Shown in pieces: positions 1-7,413 of a DNA stretch of 12,144 nucleotides (its first letter is position 1; every line of letters starts with the position of its first letter). The translations under genes and the position numbers were made by a program. Origin of the DNA: Bacillota bacterium (GTDB taxonomy: Bacteria; Bacillota; Clostridia; Tissierellales; Sedimentibacteraceae); the NCBI GenBank assembly GCA_029239575.1, contig JARBUP010000061.1, forward strand, positions 1-12,144, in the 5' to 3' direction. The notes beneath the pieces were generated by a model. That model did no database searches and was not told the origin of the DNA. It was given only the letters and a program-made list of their open reading frames with translations.

Positions 1-418
1 TTGTTAATTTTAAAGGTTTAATTTCTTTATTTCTGCGAGGATTAGGTAAATCTGATGCTGAAAAAAGATCATAACCTGTAATTTCTTTACTAGTCGAACT
101 TCCTGCATGATTGATTTGCATTATAGCTTTACTGCCATTTTTATGAATTACTTCTGATAATTTTTTTAAATCATCTACAAATTTATCATCTGCAATAGAT
201 AATTGATTGTTACTTGCCTTTCCTTGTTCCATCACATAGCTATGTTCAATAATTATTAATGATATATATCCACCATGTGATTTTTCATTGTAATACTCCA
301 ATATTTCTTTGCTTATTCTTCCATCTTCTTCTGATTTCGAAGTAGCCATAGGTGGCATTATTAATCTGTTTATTAAAGATATATTTTTGGTGTTTAAAGG
401 TTTAAGTAAATTTGACAT
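1..418 (-). CDS. Old Yellow Enzyme-family NADH:flavin oxidoreductase, 5' part only
   Basis: The first 139 codons of a minus-strand gene run off the left edge. I read this frame by hand. The start is ATG at 418-416, with AAGGAG six bases upstream. The N-terminus matches the FMN-binding TIM-barrel oxidoreductases (Oxidored_FMN). It has NRLIMPPMAT near residues 17-26 (the first strand and the conserved Pro-Met at the flavin), a GGYISLIIIEHSYV segment (second strand), and AIMQINHAGSS near residues 99-109 (the Gln-Leu-x-His-x-Gly region of the family). Such enzymes are cytosolic flavoproteins that reduce activated C=C bonds or, in longer members with an Fe-S and NADH domain, enoates or dienoyl-CoA. 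The C-terminal half is missing here, so the short and long classes cannot be told apart. The DUF456 gene ends 45 bases upstream on the same strand, so co-transcription is possible. Confidence 0.88.
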   Translation of the reverse strand, partial: MSNLLKPLNTKNISLINRLIMPPMATSKSEEDGRISKEILEYYNEKSHGGYISLIIIEHSYVMEQGKASNNQLSIADDKFVDDLKKLSEVIHKNGSKAIMQINHAGSSTSKEITGYDLFSASDLPNPRRNKEIKPLKLT

Positions 419-463
419 TAATTTCTCCTTAATTTATTTTTTATAAATATATTTTAAGCTACT

Positions 464-940
464 TTAGATGCTCATAAAGAAATATATAATCATTATAATT
501 TCTGCAAATAATTTAAAAATTGTACCCCCTATAACTCCCACAAGAGATCCAAACCCTACTCGCATCGCTTGCTTTATTTCCTTTCCAAGCAAAAGCTCTG
601 CTGCTATTGAACCACCAAAAGGACCTATTATAATTCCAAGAGGTCCTAAAAATATAATGCCAGCAACCATACCGACTGCAGCACCAAAAGTTGCCTGTTT
701 GCTGCCACCATATTTCTTTGTGCTAATAGCAGAAGCAAAAAAATCTACTACAAAAATTACAACCATTACTAAAAACTGAAGTATAAAAAAATAAATACTT
801 AAACTTGTAAAATTAGTCATGAAGCCATATAAAAGCATACCCCCAAAAACAAGTATTACTCCTGGCAATGCTGGAAGAATTGTTCCTAATATACCAATTA
901 AAAACATAATTACTGCTATTATTAAAGCTATAGTTTCCAA
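464..940 (-). CDS. DUF456 family integral membrane protein
   Basis: This 158-residue, strongly hydrophobic protein has the layout of the DUF456 family. LPALPG lies at residues 22-27 after the first helix, KKYGGSK is at about 75-81, and the Gly/Pro-rich GPLGIIIGPFGG is at 99-110, followed by a last amphipathic and hydrophobic stretch. Four to five membrane segments are likely. The family has no established biochemical function. The start is TTG at 940-938: there is no in-frame ATG nearby, and a good AAGGAG sits seven bases before the TTG. The gene precedes the oxidoreductase gene by 45 bases on the same strand. No convincing promoter was found in the AT-rich region upstream. The family assignment rests on these motifs and the matching length; the function is unknown. 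Confidence 0.85.
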   Translation of the reverse strand: METIALIIAVIMFLIGILGTILPALPGVILVFGGMLLYGFMTNFTSLSIYFFILQFLVMVVIFVVDFFASAISTKKYGGSKQATFGAAVGMVAGIIFLGPLGIIIGPFGGSIAAELLLGKEIKQAMRVGFGSLVGVIGGTIFKLFAEIIMIIYFFMSI

Positions 941-1338
941 ATAAAAACTCCTTTTATAAATTATTCACTTTAAATTTAATACTATACTAAAATTAAATAC
1001 TACTTTATTTAACTTTACACTTCCTTAATAAGTTTTAACTTTATTAATTTATTTATATCAAAACACTATATTTATAGTATTTATTTTTAATTATAATTTA
1101 GTTTATGATTTTACTTTAAAACTTATCCTTATTATACCAATTTAATACCAAAAGTAAAATGGGCAAAATTCCCATGAAACATTTTTTATTTTTAATCGTC
1201 TAATATATTAAGAAACAAATAGGAGGTTTAAACATACATAAATTATCCAAATGGCCATTGGATCTCAATTGAGGAAATATGAATTATGATTAGACATTAA
1301 ATTTAAAATATAATATAAAATAAGAGAGGTTAATTATA
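941..1338. other. 398-base AT-rich intergenic region
   Basis: This region separates two divergent genes. I see no gene in it. It holds a weak 5-bp hairpin (1159-1163 with 1171-1175) followed by T-rich sequence, an AGGAGG at 1221-1226 with no ATG, GTG or TTG at useful spacing, and two adjacent small palindromes (1245-1263 and 1264-1273). A TATAAT at 1309-1314 and a TATAAA at 1314-1319 are possible -10 boxes for the gene at 1339, but neither has a good -35 partner. The rest is nearly featureless A/T sequence. Confidence 0.6.
1245..1273. repeat. two adjacent small palindromes upstream of an exported-protein gene
   Basis: ATCCAA (1245-1250) pairs with TTGGAT (1258-1263) around a centre containing TGGCCA. 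It is followed at once by the perfect 10-base palindrome CTCAATTGAG (1264-1273). The pair stands out from its A/T-rich surroundings and lies 66-94 bases before the start at 1339. It could be an operator for a dimeric regulator or a small hairpin in a leader RNA. The role is inferred from position only. Confidence 0.35.
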
Positions 1339-1932
1339 ATGAAAATTAAAAAATATATAAAAATGATATCATTAAGTTTATGCTTAACAATAGCAACTAC
1401 AGGAATGGCTTTTGCAGATACATCCACTGACTCAGTTTTAACAACTTTAGATGAACCAGTATCAAATACACCTATTGAAGTTGAAGTTAAAGTAGATGAG
1501 AAAATATACAATAAACAAGTGGAAATAGATAATGTATTATTTAAGGATGGTTCATCAGTACTTGAAAGTAAAGGAATAAATATAACACATACAGTAATAG
1601 TTGATGACTATATCGAATTAGGTATTGAACCTTTTAACGAAGAAAATGCTAATATGATTTATGAGTTAGTAGGTAAAGATTTAGTTAAAGTAGTAGAAGG
1701 CACAATGGCCATTACATTAGAAGGCAGTTTAGCAGCTGATGTAACAGCTGATGTCACACCGGAAGCAAAATCAGAAATCAATACAACAGTAGCTACAGAA
1801 GCACAAGTAGTAAGTATTGCTGAAGATTCAATTAAAGAAAAAAATTCTATCCATCCTCTAATAATCGGAGTTACTATTATTGCATTATTAGGTGGCATAT
1901 TAGTATTTATGAAAAAAATTAAAACAGCTTAA
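1339..1932 (+). CDS. exported protein with signal peptide and C-terminal membrane anchor, unknown function
   Basis: I do not recognise this 197-residue protein. It begins with a lysine-rich n-region, a hydrophobic core, and an Ala-Phe-Ala signal peptidase I site after residue 26. A soluble region of about 145 residues follows, rich in Val, Glu, Asp and Thr and likely beta-strand, with an Ala/Thr/Glu-rich low-complexity stretch near residues 130-160. The C-terminus has one hydrophobic helix (about 174-191) and a Lys-Lys-Ile-Lys tail. This predicts a protein outside the cell anchored by its C-terminus. No LPXTG motif is present, so sortase attachment is unlikely. The start is ATG with AGAGAGG upstream. 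A strong terminator follows the stop by ten bases, so it is probably transcribed alone. It lies next to another exported protein gene, the lipoprotein at 2108. Confidence 0.8.
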   Translation: MKIKKYIKMISLSLCLTIATTGMAFADTSTDSVLTTLDEPVSNTPIEVEVKVDEKIYNKQVEIDNVLFKDGSSVLESKGINITHTVIVDDYIELGIEPFNEENANMIYELVGKDLVKVVEGTMAITLEGSLAADVTADVTPEAKSEINTTVATEAQVVSIAEDSIKEKNSIHPLIIGVTIIALLGGILVFMKKIKTA

Positions 1933-1941
1933 TAAAATTTT

Positions 1942-1969
1942 GTACGTCCTAAATGGACGTACTTTTTTT
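1942..1969 (+). terminator. intrinsic terminator after the anchored exported protein gene
   Basis: A perfect 8-bp stem, GTACGTCC (1942-1949) with GGACGTAC (1955-1962), encloses a five-base loop and is followed directly by seven T residues. It sits ten bases after the stop codon at 1932 and is a textbook Rho-independent terminator. Confidence 0.9.
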
Positions 1970-2107
1970 AAAAAATCTTATATAAATTTCTTAAACAATA
2001 AATGTTTAAATATTTAAATTATAAAATTTTCCAATTTTAATACATTAAATAAAATTTAATTGGTTATACTATTAAAGAAAAAATTACATAAGAAAGGAGG
2101 CTTACTA

Positions 2108-2686
2108 ATGAAAATAAAAATATTATTATTAACATTTATTTTAATGATGTCTTTATTTACAGGTTGTGCTGAGGATGATGATAAGGATGCAACACCAGAA
2201 CAAACTACTCCTCAGCAAACTACACCACCTGAAACAACACCGGATGTTGTAACAACAGCTTCAATTGTTGATGAAAATGGAGCATTTGAAGAAGCTATAA
2301 GCAATAACGGTACTTGGTTAATCGCTACTATAACAGATTTAACATTTGACAAAGAACTTGTTCTTGATGGCGAGTTTAAAAATGGTAAAAAAGATGATGC
2401 TGGAAAAGATATTATTCAGCGTAAAATTGCTCTTTACGCACAGGATGAAAATAGAAAAGTAACAGCAAGATATACTTTAACAGCACCAAAATTAACTGTT
2501 AACAGCCCTAATGCAAGAATCCAAAGTGGAACATTTAAAGGCGATTTATATGTAACTGCTGAAAATTTCCAATTAGTTGATGCAACTGTTGAAGGAAATA
2601 TTTATTTTACAACTGAAGAAGCTCAATCAACATTTACTATGGATGAAACAAGTAAAGTATCAGGATCTCAAGAATTACAGAAATAA
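2108..2686 (+). CDS. lipoprotein with Thr/Pro/Gln-rich linker and beta-helix-like domain
   Basis: The product is 192 residues. I chose the ATG at 2108 because AGAAAGGAGG lies just upstream; the same frame is open further upstream, but no ribosome site supports a longer form. Residues 1-20 form a lipoprotein signal ending in the lipobox LFTGC, so Cys20 should be lipidated and the protein held on the outer face of the membrane. An acidic patch and a Thr/Pro/Gln-rich linker (about 29-50) lead to a beta-rich domain. Its C-terminal third alternates short hydrophobic and polar strands (ARIQSGTFKGDLYVTAENFQ and on), which suggests a right-handed beta helix or bactofilin-like repeat fold. That is inference from pattern, and no family is recognised. 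A TATACT at 2065-2070 may be the -10 box; its -35 is poor. The gene ends at a shared terminator facing fbp. Confidence 0.82.
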   Translation: MKIKILLLTFILMMSLFTGCAEDDDKDATPEQTTPQQTTPPETTPDVVTTASIVDENGAFEEAISNNGTWLIATITDLTFDKELVLDGEFKNGKKDDAGKDIIQRKIALYAQDENRKVTARYTLTAPKLTVNSPNARIQSGTFKGDLYVTAENFQLVDATVEGNIYFTTEEAQSTFTMDETSKVSGSQELQK

Positions 2687-2694
2687 AACATATT

Positions 2695-2741
2695 AAAAGC
2701 CCATATTGTAATAGATTATACTTATTACAATATGGGCTTTT
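2695..2741. terminator. bidirectional terminator between the lipoprotein gene and fbp
   Basis: A perfect 19-bp inverted repeat (2695-2713 with 2723-2741) encloses a nine-base loop. The outer ends are AAAA on the left and TTTT on the right, so each strand reads a stem ending in a short U tract. The GC-rich core is GCCC/GGGC. It lies 8 bases after the lipoprotein stop and 5 bases after the fbp stop, so it very likely ends both convergent transcripts. Confidence 0.88.
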
Positions 2742-2746
2742 GTTTA

Positions 2747-4744
2747 TTATCTTAATTCTTTTATGAAACCTTTCCTATATGCTTCTAAAAGTTTTTCTAA
2801 TTCTAATATTTGGGATTCAAGTTCTTCTCCGTTATCAGTATCACGAACTCTTTTTCTCTCTACTTCTTTTTCTAAAACTATTGTAGTTGAATGAATATCT
2901 TTTTCTTCCTCAATAGCTTTTTGTGTTGATTCAAATGGGTCATGTGATACTAAAATTAAACCATAGGAATTAAATATAAGAGTATATCCGGCTATACCTG
3001 TAGTACCTTGATAAGCTCTTGAAAATCCTCCATCAATAACTAATAATTTACCATTAGCTCTAATAGGACTTTCACCTTTTTTTAATTTTACTGGAACATG
3101 ACCATTTATAATATGGGAACAATCCGGATTTAAACCGAATTCTTTAAAAATTATTTTACACATTTTTTCACTGTCTTCTAATTTAAAATACGGATTTTTC
3201 TTTTCTACATGAGCTTCTTTATCATCAATAAAATATCTTTCAAATGTAGTCATTTTATTCTTTCCAAAAAGAGGCGAATCGGGCCCAGTCCATAAATACC
3301 AAGTTAAGTCCATGCCATATAGTTTTGCTTCTAAGTCATCTTTGTGGAAATATCCTTCTCGAACTAAAATTTCAAGCCTATCAAAATAAGATTTACCGCT
3401 GTATTCATTTCCTGATGAACCTATTTTAACTTTTTTAAAACTTCCATCCTCATTCATAGGAATACATCCATGGTACATTAAATTCGAATTAAATTTCAAA
3501 TACATACTACCTTTAGCAAATAAAAATCTAACATGTTTTTGAAGTTTTTCACTATTTAAAAATGATGATTTTATTTTTTCTATTAAATCCTTTTCTTCTT
3601 GTGTAAGTTCATATGGGTTTTCAGGATTTATTGTTGGGAAATTATTATCGTTAAGTTTATATGTTTTTCCATCTATTTCAATAGTCCAATTATTATAATT
3701 GATTTTGTCAAATAAAAGTCTGTCTTCCATGCATAAATGTGGACGCCTTTTTATTATTTCACCTTCTAATTTAAATTGTATTATAGAAATAGCTTTATGC
3801 ATTTTAGCTATTAAATTTAAATCATTATCGTTATAAATTATGTCACTTTCAACTTTAGGCTTAAATTCAACACATTCATCATTTCCATAAAATCGTAGAG
3901 CAAAAGAAGCTAAAGGAAGCATATTAATTCCATATCCATCTTCAATTGTATCTAAATTCGCATACCTTGCGCAAATTCGAAGTACTGTAGCAATACAAGC
4001 TTCACTACCTGCAGCTGCACCCATCCACAGAATATCATGATTTCCCCATTGGATATCCACAGAATGATAATTCATAAGTGTGTCCATTACAATATCAGCA
4101 CCAGGGCCTCTATCAAATATATCCCCTACAATATGAAGTCTATCTATAACTAATCTTTGAATTAACTTTGACATAGCTATAATAAACTCATCAGCTCTTC
4201 CAATCCTTATTATAGTTTTTATTATTTCATTATAATATTCCTGTTTGTCGTATTCTTCAGAACCTTGATGCATAAGTTCTTCAATTATGTAAGCAAAATC
4301 TTCAGGCAATGCCTTTCTAACTTTCATACGTGTGTATTTAAATGCTGCTTTTCTACAAATCAATATCAATCTATAAATAGTTGTTTTATACCATTCATCT
4401 ATACTTTCTATATTTTTATGAATGATTTCTAATTTTTGTTCAGGATAATATATTAGAGTTGCAAGGCTTTTTATTTCTTTTTCACTTAATGTATTTCCAA
4501 ATACTTCTGTAATTTTACGTTTTATATTTCCAGATGCGTTTTTAAGCACATGATTAAAAGATTCATATTCACCATGGATATCAGTCATAAAATGTTCAGT
4601 ACCTTTAGGCAGATTTAATATAGCCTGCAAATTTATTATTTCAGTACAAGCTGAAGCTATGGTTGGATATTGCTTAGACAAAAGTTTTAAATATCTAAGT
4701 TCACTATCTGATTCTTGAATTACATCATCATTAGCATAAATCAT
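2747..4744 (-). CDS. fbp: fructose-1,6-bisphosphatase, class III
   Basis: Fbp hydrolyses fructose 1,6-bisphosphate to fructose 6-phosphate and phosphate, the committed step of gluconeogenesis, in the cytosol. At 665 residues it has the length of the Firmicute class III enzyme (about 670 in Bacillus subtilis), which is unrelated to class I FBPases and belongs with the metallophosphatases. Metal-site motifs are intact: DIHGEY (55-60), GDIFDRG (207-213), GNHD (234-237), a His-containing MYHGCIP (423-429) and NGHVPV (547-552). DGGFSRAYQ (571-579) is also typical. The start is ATG with AGGAGG five bases upstream. The gene stands alone: it has its own promoter (4830-4857), a leader hairpin (4772-4800) and a shared terminator at the 3' end. 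Its presence suggests growth on non-sugar carbon such as amino acids, though it is common in sugar users too. Confidence 0.97.
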   Translation of the reverse strand: MIYANDDVIQESDSELRYLKLLSKQYPTIASACTEIINLQAILNLPKGTEHFMTDIHGEYESFNHVLKNASGNIKRKITEVFGNTLSEKEIKSLATLIYYPEQKLEIIHKNIESIDEWYKTTIYRLILICRKAAFKYTRMKVRKALPEDFAYIIEELMHQGSEEYDKQEYYNEIIKTIIRIGRADEFIIAMSKLIQRLVIDRLHIVGDIFDRGPGADIVMDTLMNYHSVDIQWGNHDILWMGAAAGSEACIATVLRICARYANLDTIEDGYGINMLPLASFALRFYGNDECVEFKPKVESDIIYNDNDLNLIAKMHKAISIIQFKLEGEIIKRRPHLCMEDRLLFDKINYNNWTIEIDGKTYKLNDNNFPTINPENPYELTQEEKDLIEKIKSSFLNSEKLQKHVRFLFAKGSMYLKFNSNLMYHGCIPMNEDGSFKKVKIGSSGNEYSGKSYFDRLEILVREGYFHKDDLEAKLYGMDLTWYLWTGPDSPLFGKNKMTTFERYFIDDKEAHVEKKNPYFKLEDSEKMCKIIFKEFGLNPDCSHIINGHVPVKLKKGESPIRANGKLLVIDGGFSRAYQGTTGIAGYTLIFNSYGLILVSHDPFESTQKAIEEEKDIHSTTIVLEKEVERKRVRDTDNGEELESQILELEKLLEAYRKGFIKELR

Positions 4745-4771
4745 GACGACCTCCTATTAAAGCAAATTAAT

Positions 4772-4800
4772 TGCCCTAACTCTCAATGAAAATTAGGGCA
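4772..4800 (-). promoter_or_regulatory. hairpin in the fbp leader
   Basis: TGCCCTAA (4772-4779) and TTAGGGCA (4793-4800) form a perfect 8-bp stem with a 13-base loop. It lies inside the predicted fbp 5' leader, 17 bases before the AGGAGG. No T-run follows in the fbp direction, so a simple attenuator is unlikely. It could stabilise the mRNA or be a protein-binding or operator site. Function is not shown. Confidence 0.45.
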
Positions 4801-4829
4801 CTGATTATCAAAGTCTTTATATTATAATA

Positions 4830-4857
4830 ATTTTAGCACATGGATATTAAAAGTCAA
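4830..4857 (-). promoter_or_regulatory. predicted sigma-A-type promoter of fbp
   Basis: Read on the minus strand, TTGACT (4857-4852) is separated by 16 bases from TAAAAT (4835-4830). TG one base before the -10 box makes it an extended -10. This places the start of transcription near 4823 and gives a leader of roughly 80 bases that contains the hairpin at 4772-4800. Confidence 0.65.
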
Positions 4858-4991
4858 TGAATTTTATGTCGAATTATTAATTCATGTCTTGAAATTTTTA
4901 ATAATTTGTTCATATTTTATTCATATTTTGTTTCTTTAATTAATAACATAGATATGCTATATTAAGTAATAATAAAAAATTGGGGGTATTT

Positions 4992-5846
4992 ATGAAAGAA
5001 AAATTCATAAGTTATTTAATAAGAATTTCAGGAACTATATTGGGATCCATACTTATTGCAATAAGTATAAATACATTTTTAGTGCCTTATGGTTTACTGT
5101 CCGGTGGTATAAGCGGTATATCATTATTAGTACAATATATTTCAAACATAAACTCAGGTATTATTATGTTCATTTTAAACATTCCAATATTTATAATAGG
5201 ATTTAAATTTACCAGCAGGGATTTCATTATTTTAAGTTTACTAGGAATGGGATTTATGTCTTTATTTATTTATTTAACTAAAAATTTATCTTCTTATAAA
5301 ATGATAAATGACTTACTTGCTTCTGCTATTTATGGTGGTATGTTAAGTGGTCTTGGCTCAGGAATAGTTTTAAAAAACAGAGCTTCAACTGGTGGTATGG
5401 ACATAGTATCAATTATATTAAATAAAAAATATGGTATTAAGGTTCCTACTTTATCTTTTGCAATAAATATAGTAATTGTTTTAATAGGTGGTTTAATTAA
5501 AAGCCCTGTTCTTTCAATATATACTTTAGTTTCAATGCTTGTATCATCTATATTGCTGGATAAAATATTAGTTGGCTTTGACAATAAAAAAATGCTCTTT
5601 ATAGTTACTAATAAAGAAAAAGAAATTTCAGAGTATTTAATTCAAACTTTAAAAAGAGGCGTTACTTACATAGATGGCGAAGGTGCTTATACTGGAGAGA
5701 AGAAAAAAATTATTTATTGTGTCGTCACTTCAAATCAATTGGTTAAAGTAAAAAAAATGATAACAGATATTGACGACCATGCATTTCTTTCCATAACAGA
5801 TGTTTCCGAAGCTCATGGTAGGGGATTTAAAACTTTATCATTTTAA
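4992..5846 (+). CDS. YitT family membrane protein (YitT membrane domain plus DUF2179)
   Basis: This is a 284-residue protein with about five to six membrane helices over residues 1-190 (YitT/DUF161 region) and a cytosolic C-terminal DUF2179 domain from about residue 200. The latter is marked by KRGVTYIDGEGAYTGEKKK, a central CVVTSNQL segment, and IDDHAFLSITDVSEAHGRGF near the end. The family is widespread in Firmicutes, and its transported substrate or activity is not well defined. I chose the ATG at 4992 because GGGGG sits five bases upstream; a TTG at 4980 would place that ribosome site inside the gene. Upstream TTGTTT (4928-4933) and TATGCT (4953-4958) are a poorly spaced promoter candidate (19 bases). 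The gene diverges from fbp and ends at a REP-like repeat. Confidence 0.9.
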   Translation: MKEKFISYLIRISGTILGSILIAISINTFLVPYGLLSGGISGISLLVQYISNINSGIIMFILNIPIFIIGFKFTSRDFIILSLLGMGFMSLFIYLTKNLSSYKMINDLLASAIYGGMLSGLGSGIVLKNRASTGGMDIVSIILNKKYGIKVPTLSFAINIVIVLIGGLIKSPVLSIYTLVSMLVSSILLDKILVGFDNKKMLFIVTNKEKEISEYLIQTLKRGVTYIDGEGAYTGEKKKIIYCVVTSNQLVKVKKMITDIDDHAFLSITDVSEAHGRGFKTLSF

Positions 5847-5866
5847 AAAGAAACAAACCCTGAAAG

Positions 5867-5938
5867 TGTCATCCTGAACGTAGTGAAGGATCTTTTAAAT
5901 ATTTAAGCACAAGATCCTTCGCTATGCTCTGGATGATA
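5867..5938. repeat. REP-like imperfect inverted repeat
   Basis: Two 28-base arms (5867-5894 and 5911-5938) match at 23 of 28 positions and flank a 16-base AT-rich loop. The arms carry the GTCATCCTGAACGTAGTGAA type of sequence next to GGATCTT, which resembles palindromic intergenic repeats that recur in many Firmicute and other bacterial genomes. Its GC content is clearly higher than its surroundings. It fills the gap between the convergent YitT and thioesterase genes and may end or stabilise both transcripts. Whether it is repeated in this genome cannot be seen from one window. Confidence 0.8.
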
Positions 5939-5965
5939 AACCATATAATCATAATATAATATCAA

Positions 5966-6715
5966 CTAATTTATTTTTTCAATTTCAATTTGTGCTTTAA
6001 ATATATCTGATTTTGTTTCTTCATTTATTCCTTGTATATAAATTATGCTTTCTTTAACTTTTGATAAATCCCAATACAAAACTATACTATCCCCTGCCAA
6101 AGCTTCATGAACATAATCAACTTCAATGGATTTAACAAAATAATTTTTATGCTGATTTATAGAAAAACAATCCATAATATAATCCACATATTTTGAGTTA
6201 TTTAAATGTTCATTAATGTCTATATCGCTATACCCTACAGTTTTTTTATAAACATTTTCTAAATTTCCGCTTGGTTTAATTTTACCTAATTCACAGCTTA
6301 TAGCTTTTTCCTTATTAAAATTAGGAAATTCTGGATTTATGAAACTGCTCTTTTTAATTTTTCTGCTTTTTTGATCAATTATAACCCAAACTGTCATAGC
6401 TTTTGCTATTAAATTATTTTCACTATCATATACAATAAAATTTCTATGAAAGTCTATTTTATTTGGTTGTTCAGGCCATGTCTCAATAATAATATTTTCA
6501 TTCCATTTAGGATATTTTATAACTTCAACTTTTGCTCTTAATAATACCCAAATAACATCATATTTTTGCATTGCATTCCTACCAACTCCAAGAATATCAG
6601 CATGTTCAGATGCCATGGATGCAAAGCGAGTAAACATGGAACTCAACTTCATTTTCATACTAAAATCAACATCATTACCTTGGACTGTATAATTTTTTCT
6701 AAATATATGTTCCAC
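5966..6715 (-). CDS. acyl-ACP thioesterase (FatA/FatB-like double hotdog)
   Basis: The enzyme cleaves acyl-ACP to free fatty acid and ACP in the cytosol. The 249-residue protein has two hotdog halves: roughly 1-125 (RAKVEVIKYPKWNENIIIET on the core strand, then FHRNFIVYD) and 160-249. The second half holds the catalytic pattern DINEHLNN, giving Asp166, Asn168 and His170, with Glu204 in YVHEALAGD. The Asp-to-Glu spacing of 38 equals that of plant FatB (Asp281 to Glu319). I chose GTG at 6715-6713: AGGAGA (6727-6722) lies seven bases upstream, whereas the in-frame TTG at 6733 would place that site inside the gene and has none of its own. It follows the HAD gene by 44 bases and is probably last in the operon from 7794. 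Bacterial members may adjust membrane acyl chains or release fatty acid; the in vivo role is uncertain. Confidence 0.9.
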   Translation of the reverse strand: MEHIFRKNYTVQGNDVDFSMKMKLSSMFTRFASMASEHADILGVGRNAMQKYDVIWVLLRAKVEVIKYPKWNENIIIETWPEQPNKIDFHRNFIVYDSENNLIAKAMTVWVIIDQKSRKIKKSSFINPEFPNFNKEKAISCELGKIKPSGNLENVYKKTVGYSDIDINEHLNNSKYVDYIMDCFSINQHKNYFVKSIEVDYVHEALAGDSIVLYWDLSKVKESIIYIQGINEETKSDIFKAQIEIEKIN

Positions 6716-6759
6716 TAAATTTCTCCTATTCAAAAATGTGCACTCACAAAACCTTGATA

Positions 6760-7401
6760 TTAAATAAGTTCTTGAAATGATTCAATGTACTTATGACAAA
6801 GTGCCTCTATTTCTTTTCTCGGCTTACTTAAATTTTCATCAAAAACACCAACTGTAAAAAAACCAGCGTCTTTTGATGTTTTCATTGCGTAGTCTGAATC
6901 TTCAAATACTACCACTTCATTTAAATTTGCATTAAGCTTATTTGTTGCATGATGAAAAATATCAGGCATGGTCTTTCCAATCCCAACATCATCACAACAA
7001 ACAATAAAAGAAAAATAATGAAGTACATTAAGTCTTTCCATTGCAGCTTTTGCTAAATAAGTTGGTGTTGCAGTTGCAATGCACATATTTACATTTTCTT
7101 TTCTTAGTTTCTCTAAATATTCTTTAACAAATGGTTTTAATTTTAATTCGTAAAGAAATTTATTTTCAATCATTTTTAATATATCAGAATTAATTTGTTC
7201 TGAGTTTTCCTTAATTCCAAATTCTTTTTGAAAATATAATGTTGCTTCATTTACAGTCATAGAATTTAAAATATCATTAATATTATCAGGTACTTTTATC
7301 CCCCTATTAACAAGATAGTCTCGTCCTAAGTTTTTCCATTCACTCATTGAATCCAATAAAGTTCCATCCATATCAAAAATTGCATATTTAAAATTATTCA
7401 T
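6760..7401 (-). CDS. HAD-superfamily phosphatase, beta-phosphoglucomutase-like
   Basis: The 213-residue protein has all four HAD motifs. DMDGTLLDS carries the nucleophile Asp10 and the general acid/base Asp12; CIATAT carries Thr110; GIGKTMPD carries Lys143; and VVFEDSD carries Glu167-Asp168. A helical C1 cap lies between motif I and motif II (about 18-95). This fits the subfamily I phosphatases and beta-phosphoglucomutase-like group, cytosolic enzymes acting on small phosphorylated metabolites. The substrate cannot be read from sequence. The usual GKPxPD around the motif III lysine is GKTMPD here, a mild departure. The start is ATG with AGGAGA upstream, and that site falls in the 12-base gap after the PsiE-like gene's stop, so the two are surely co-transcribed. 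The thioesterase gene follows. Confidence 0.9.
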   Translation of the reverse strand: MNNFKYAIFDMDGTLLDSMSEWKNLGRDYLVNRGIKVPDNINDILNSMTVNEATLYFQKEFGIKENSEQINSDILKMIENKFLYELKLKPFVKEYLEKLRKENVNMCIATATPTYLAKAAMERLNVLHYFSFIVCCDDVGIGKTMPDIFHHATNKLNANLNEVVVFEDSDYAMKTSKDAGFFTVGVFDENLSKPRKEIEALCHKYIESFQELI

Positions 7402-7413
7402 CTTATCTCCTAC

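Noticed and set aside
1159..1190. Terminator at 1159-1175 in the left intergenic region
   Set aside because: The stem is only 5 bp, the T-rich part starts five bases late, and no gene ends nearby on the plus strand.
2060..2107. Longer N-terminus for the lipoprotein
   Set aside because: The extension would put a basic stretch before a perfect lipoprotein signal and would cover the AGAAAGGAGG ribosome site.
4772..4800. Riboswitch in the fbp leader
   Set aside because: Only a single simple hairpin is present, with no recognised aptamer core and no terminator or masking stem.
6731..6733. TTG at 6733 as start of the thioesterase gene
   Set aside because: The AGGAGA ribosome site would fall inside the coding part; GTG at 6715 follows it at seven bases and the family N-terminus fits.
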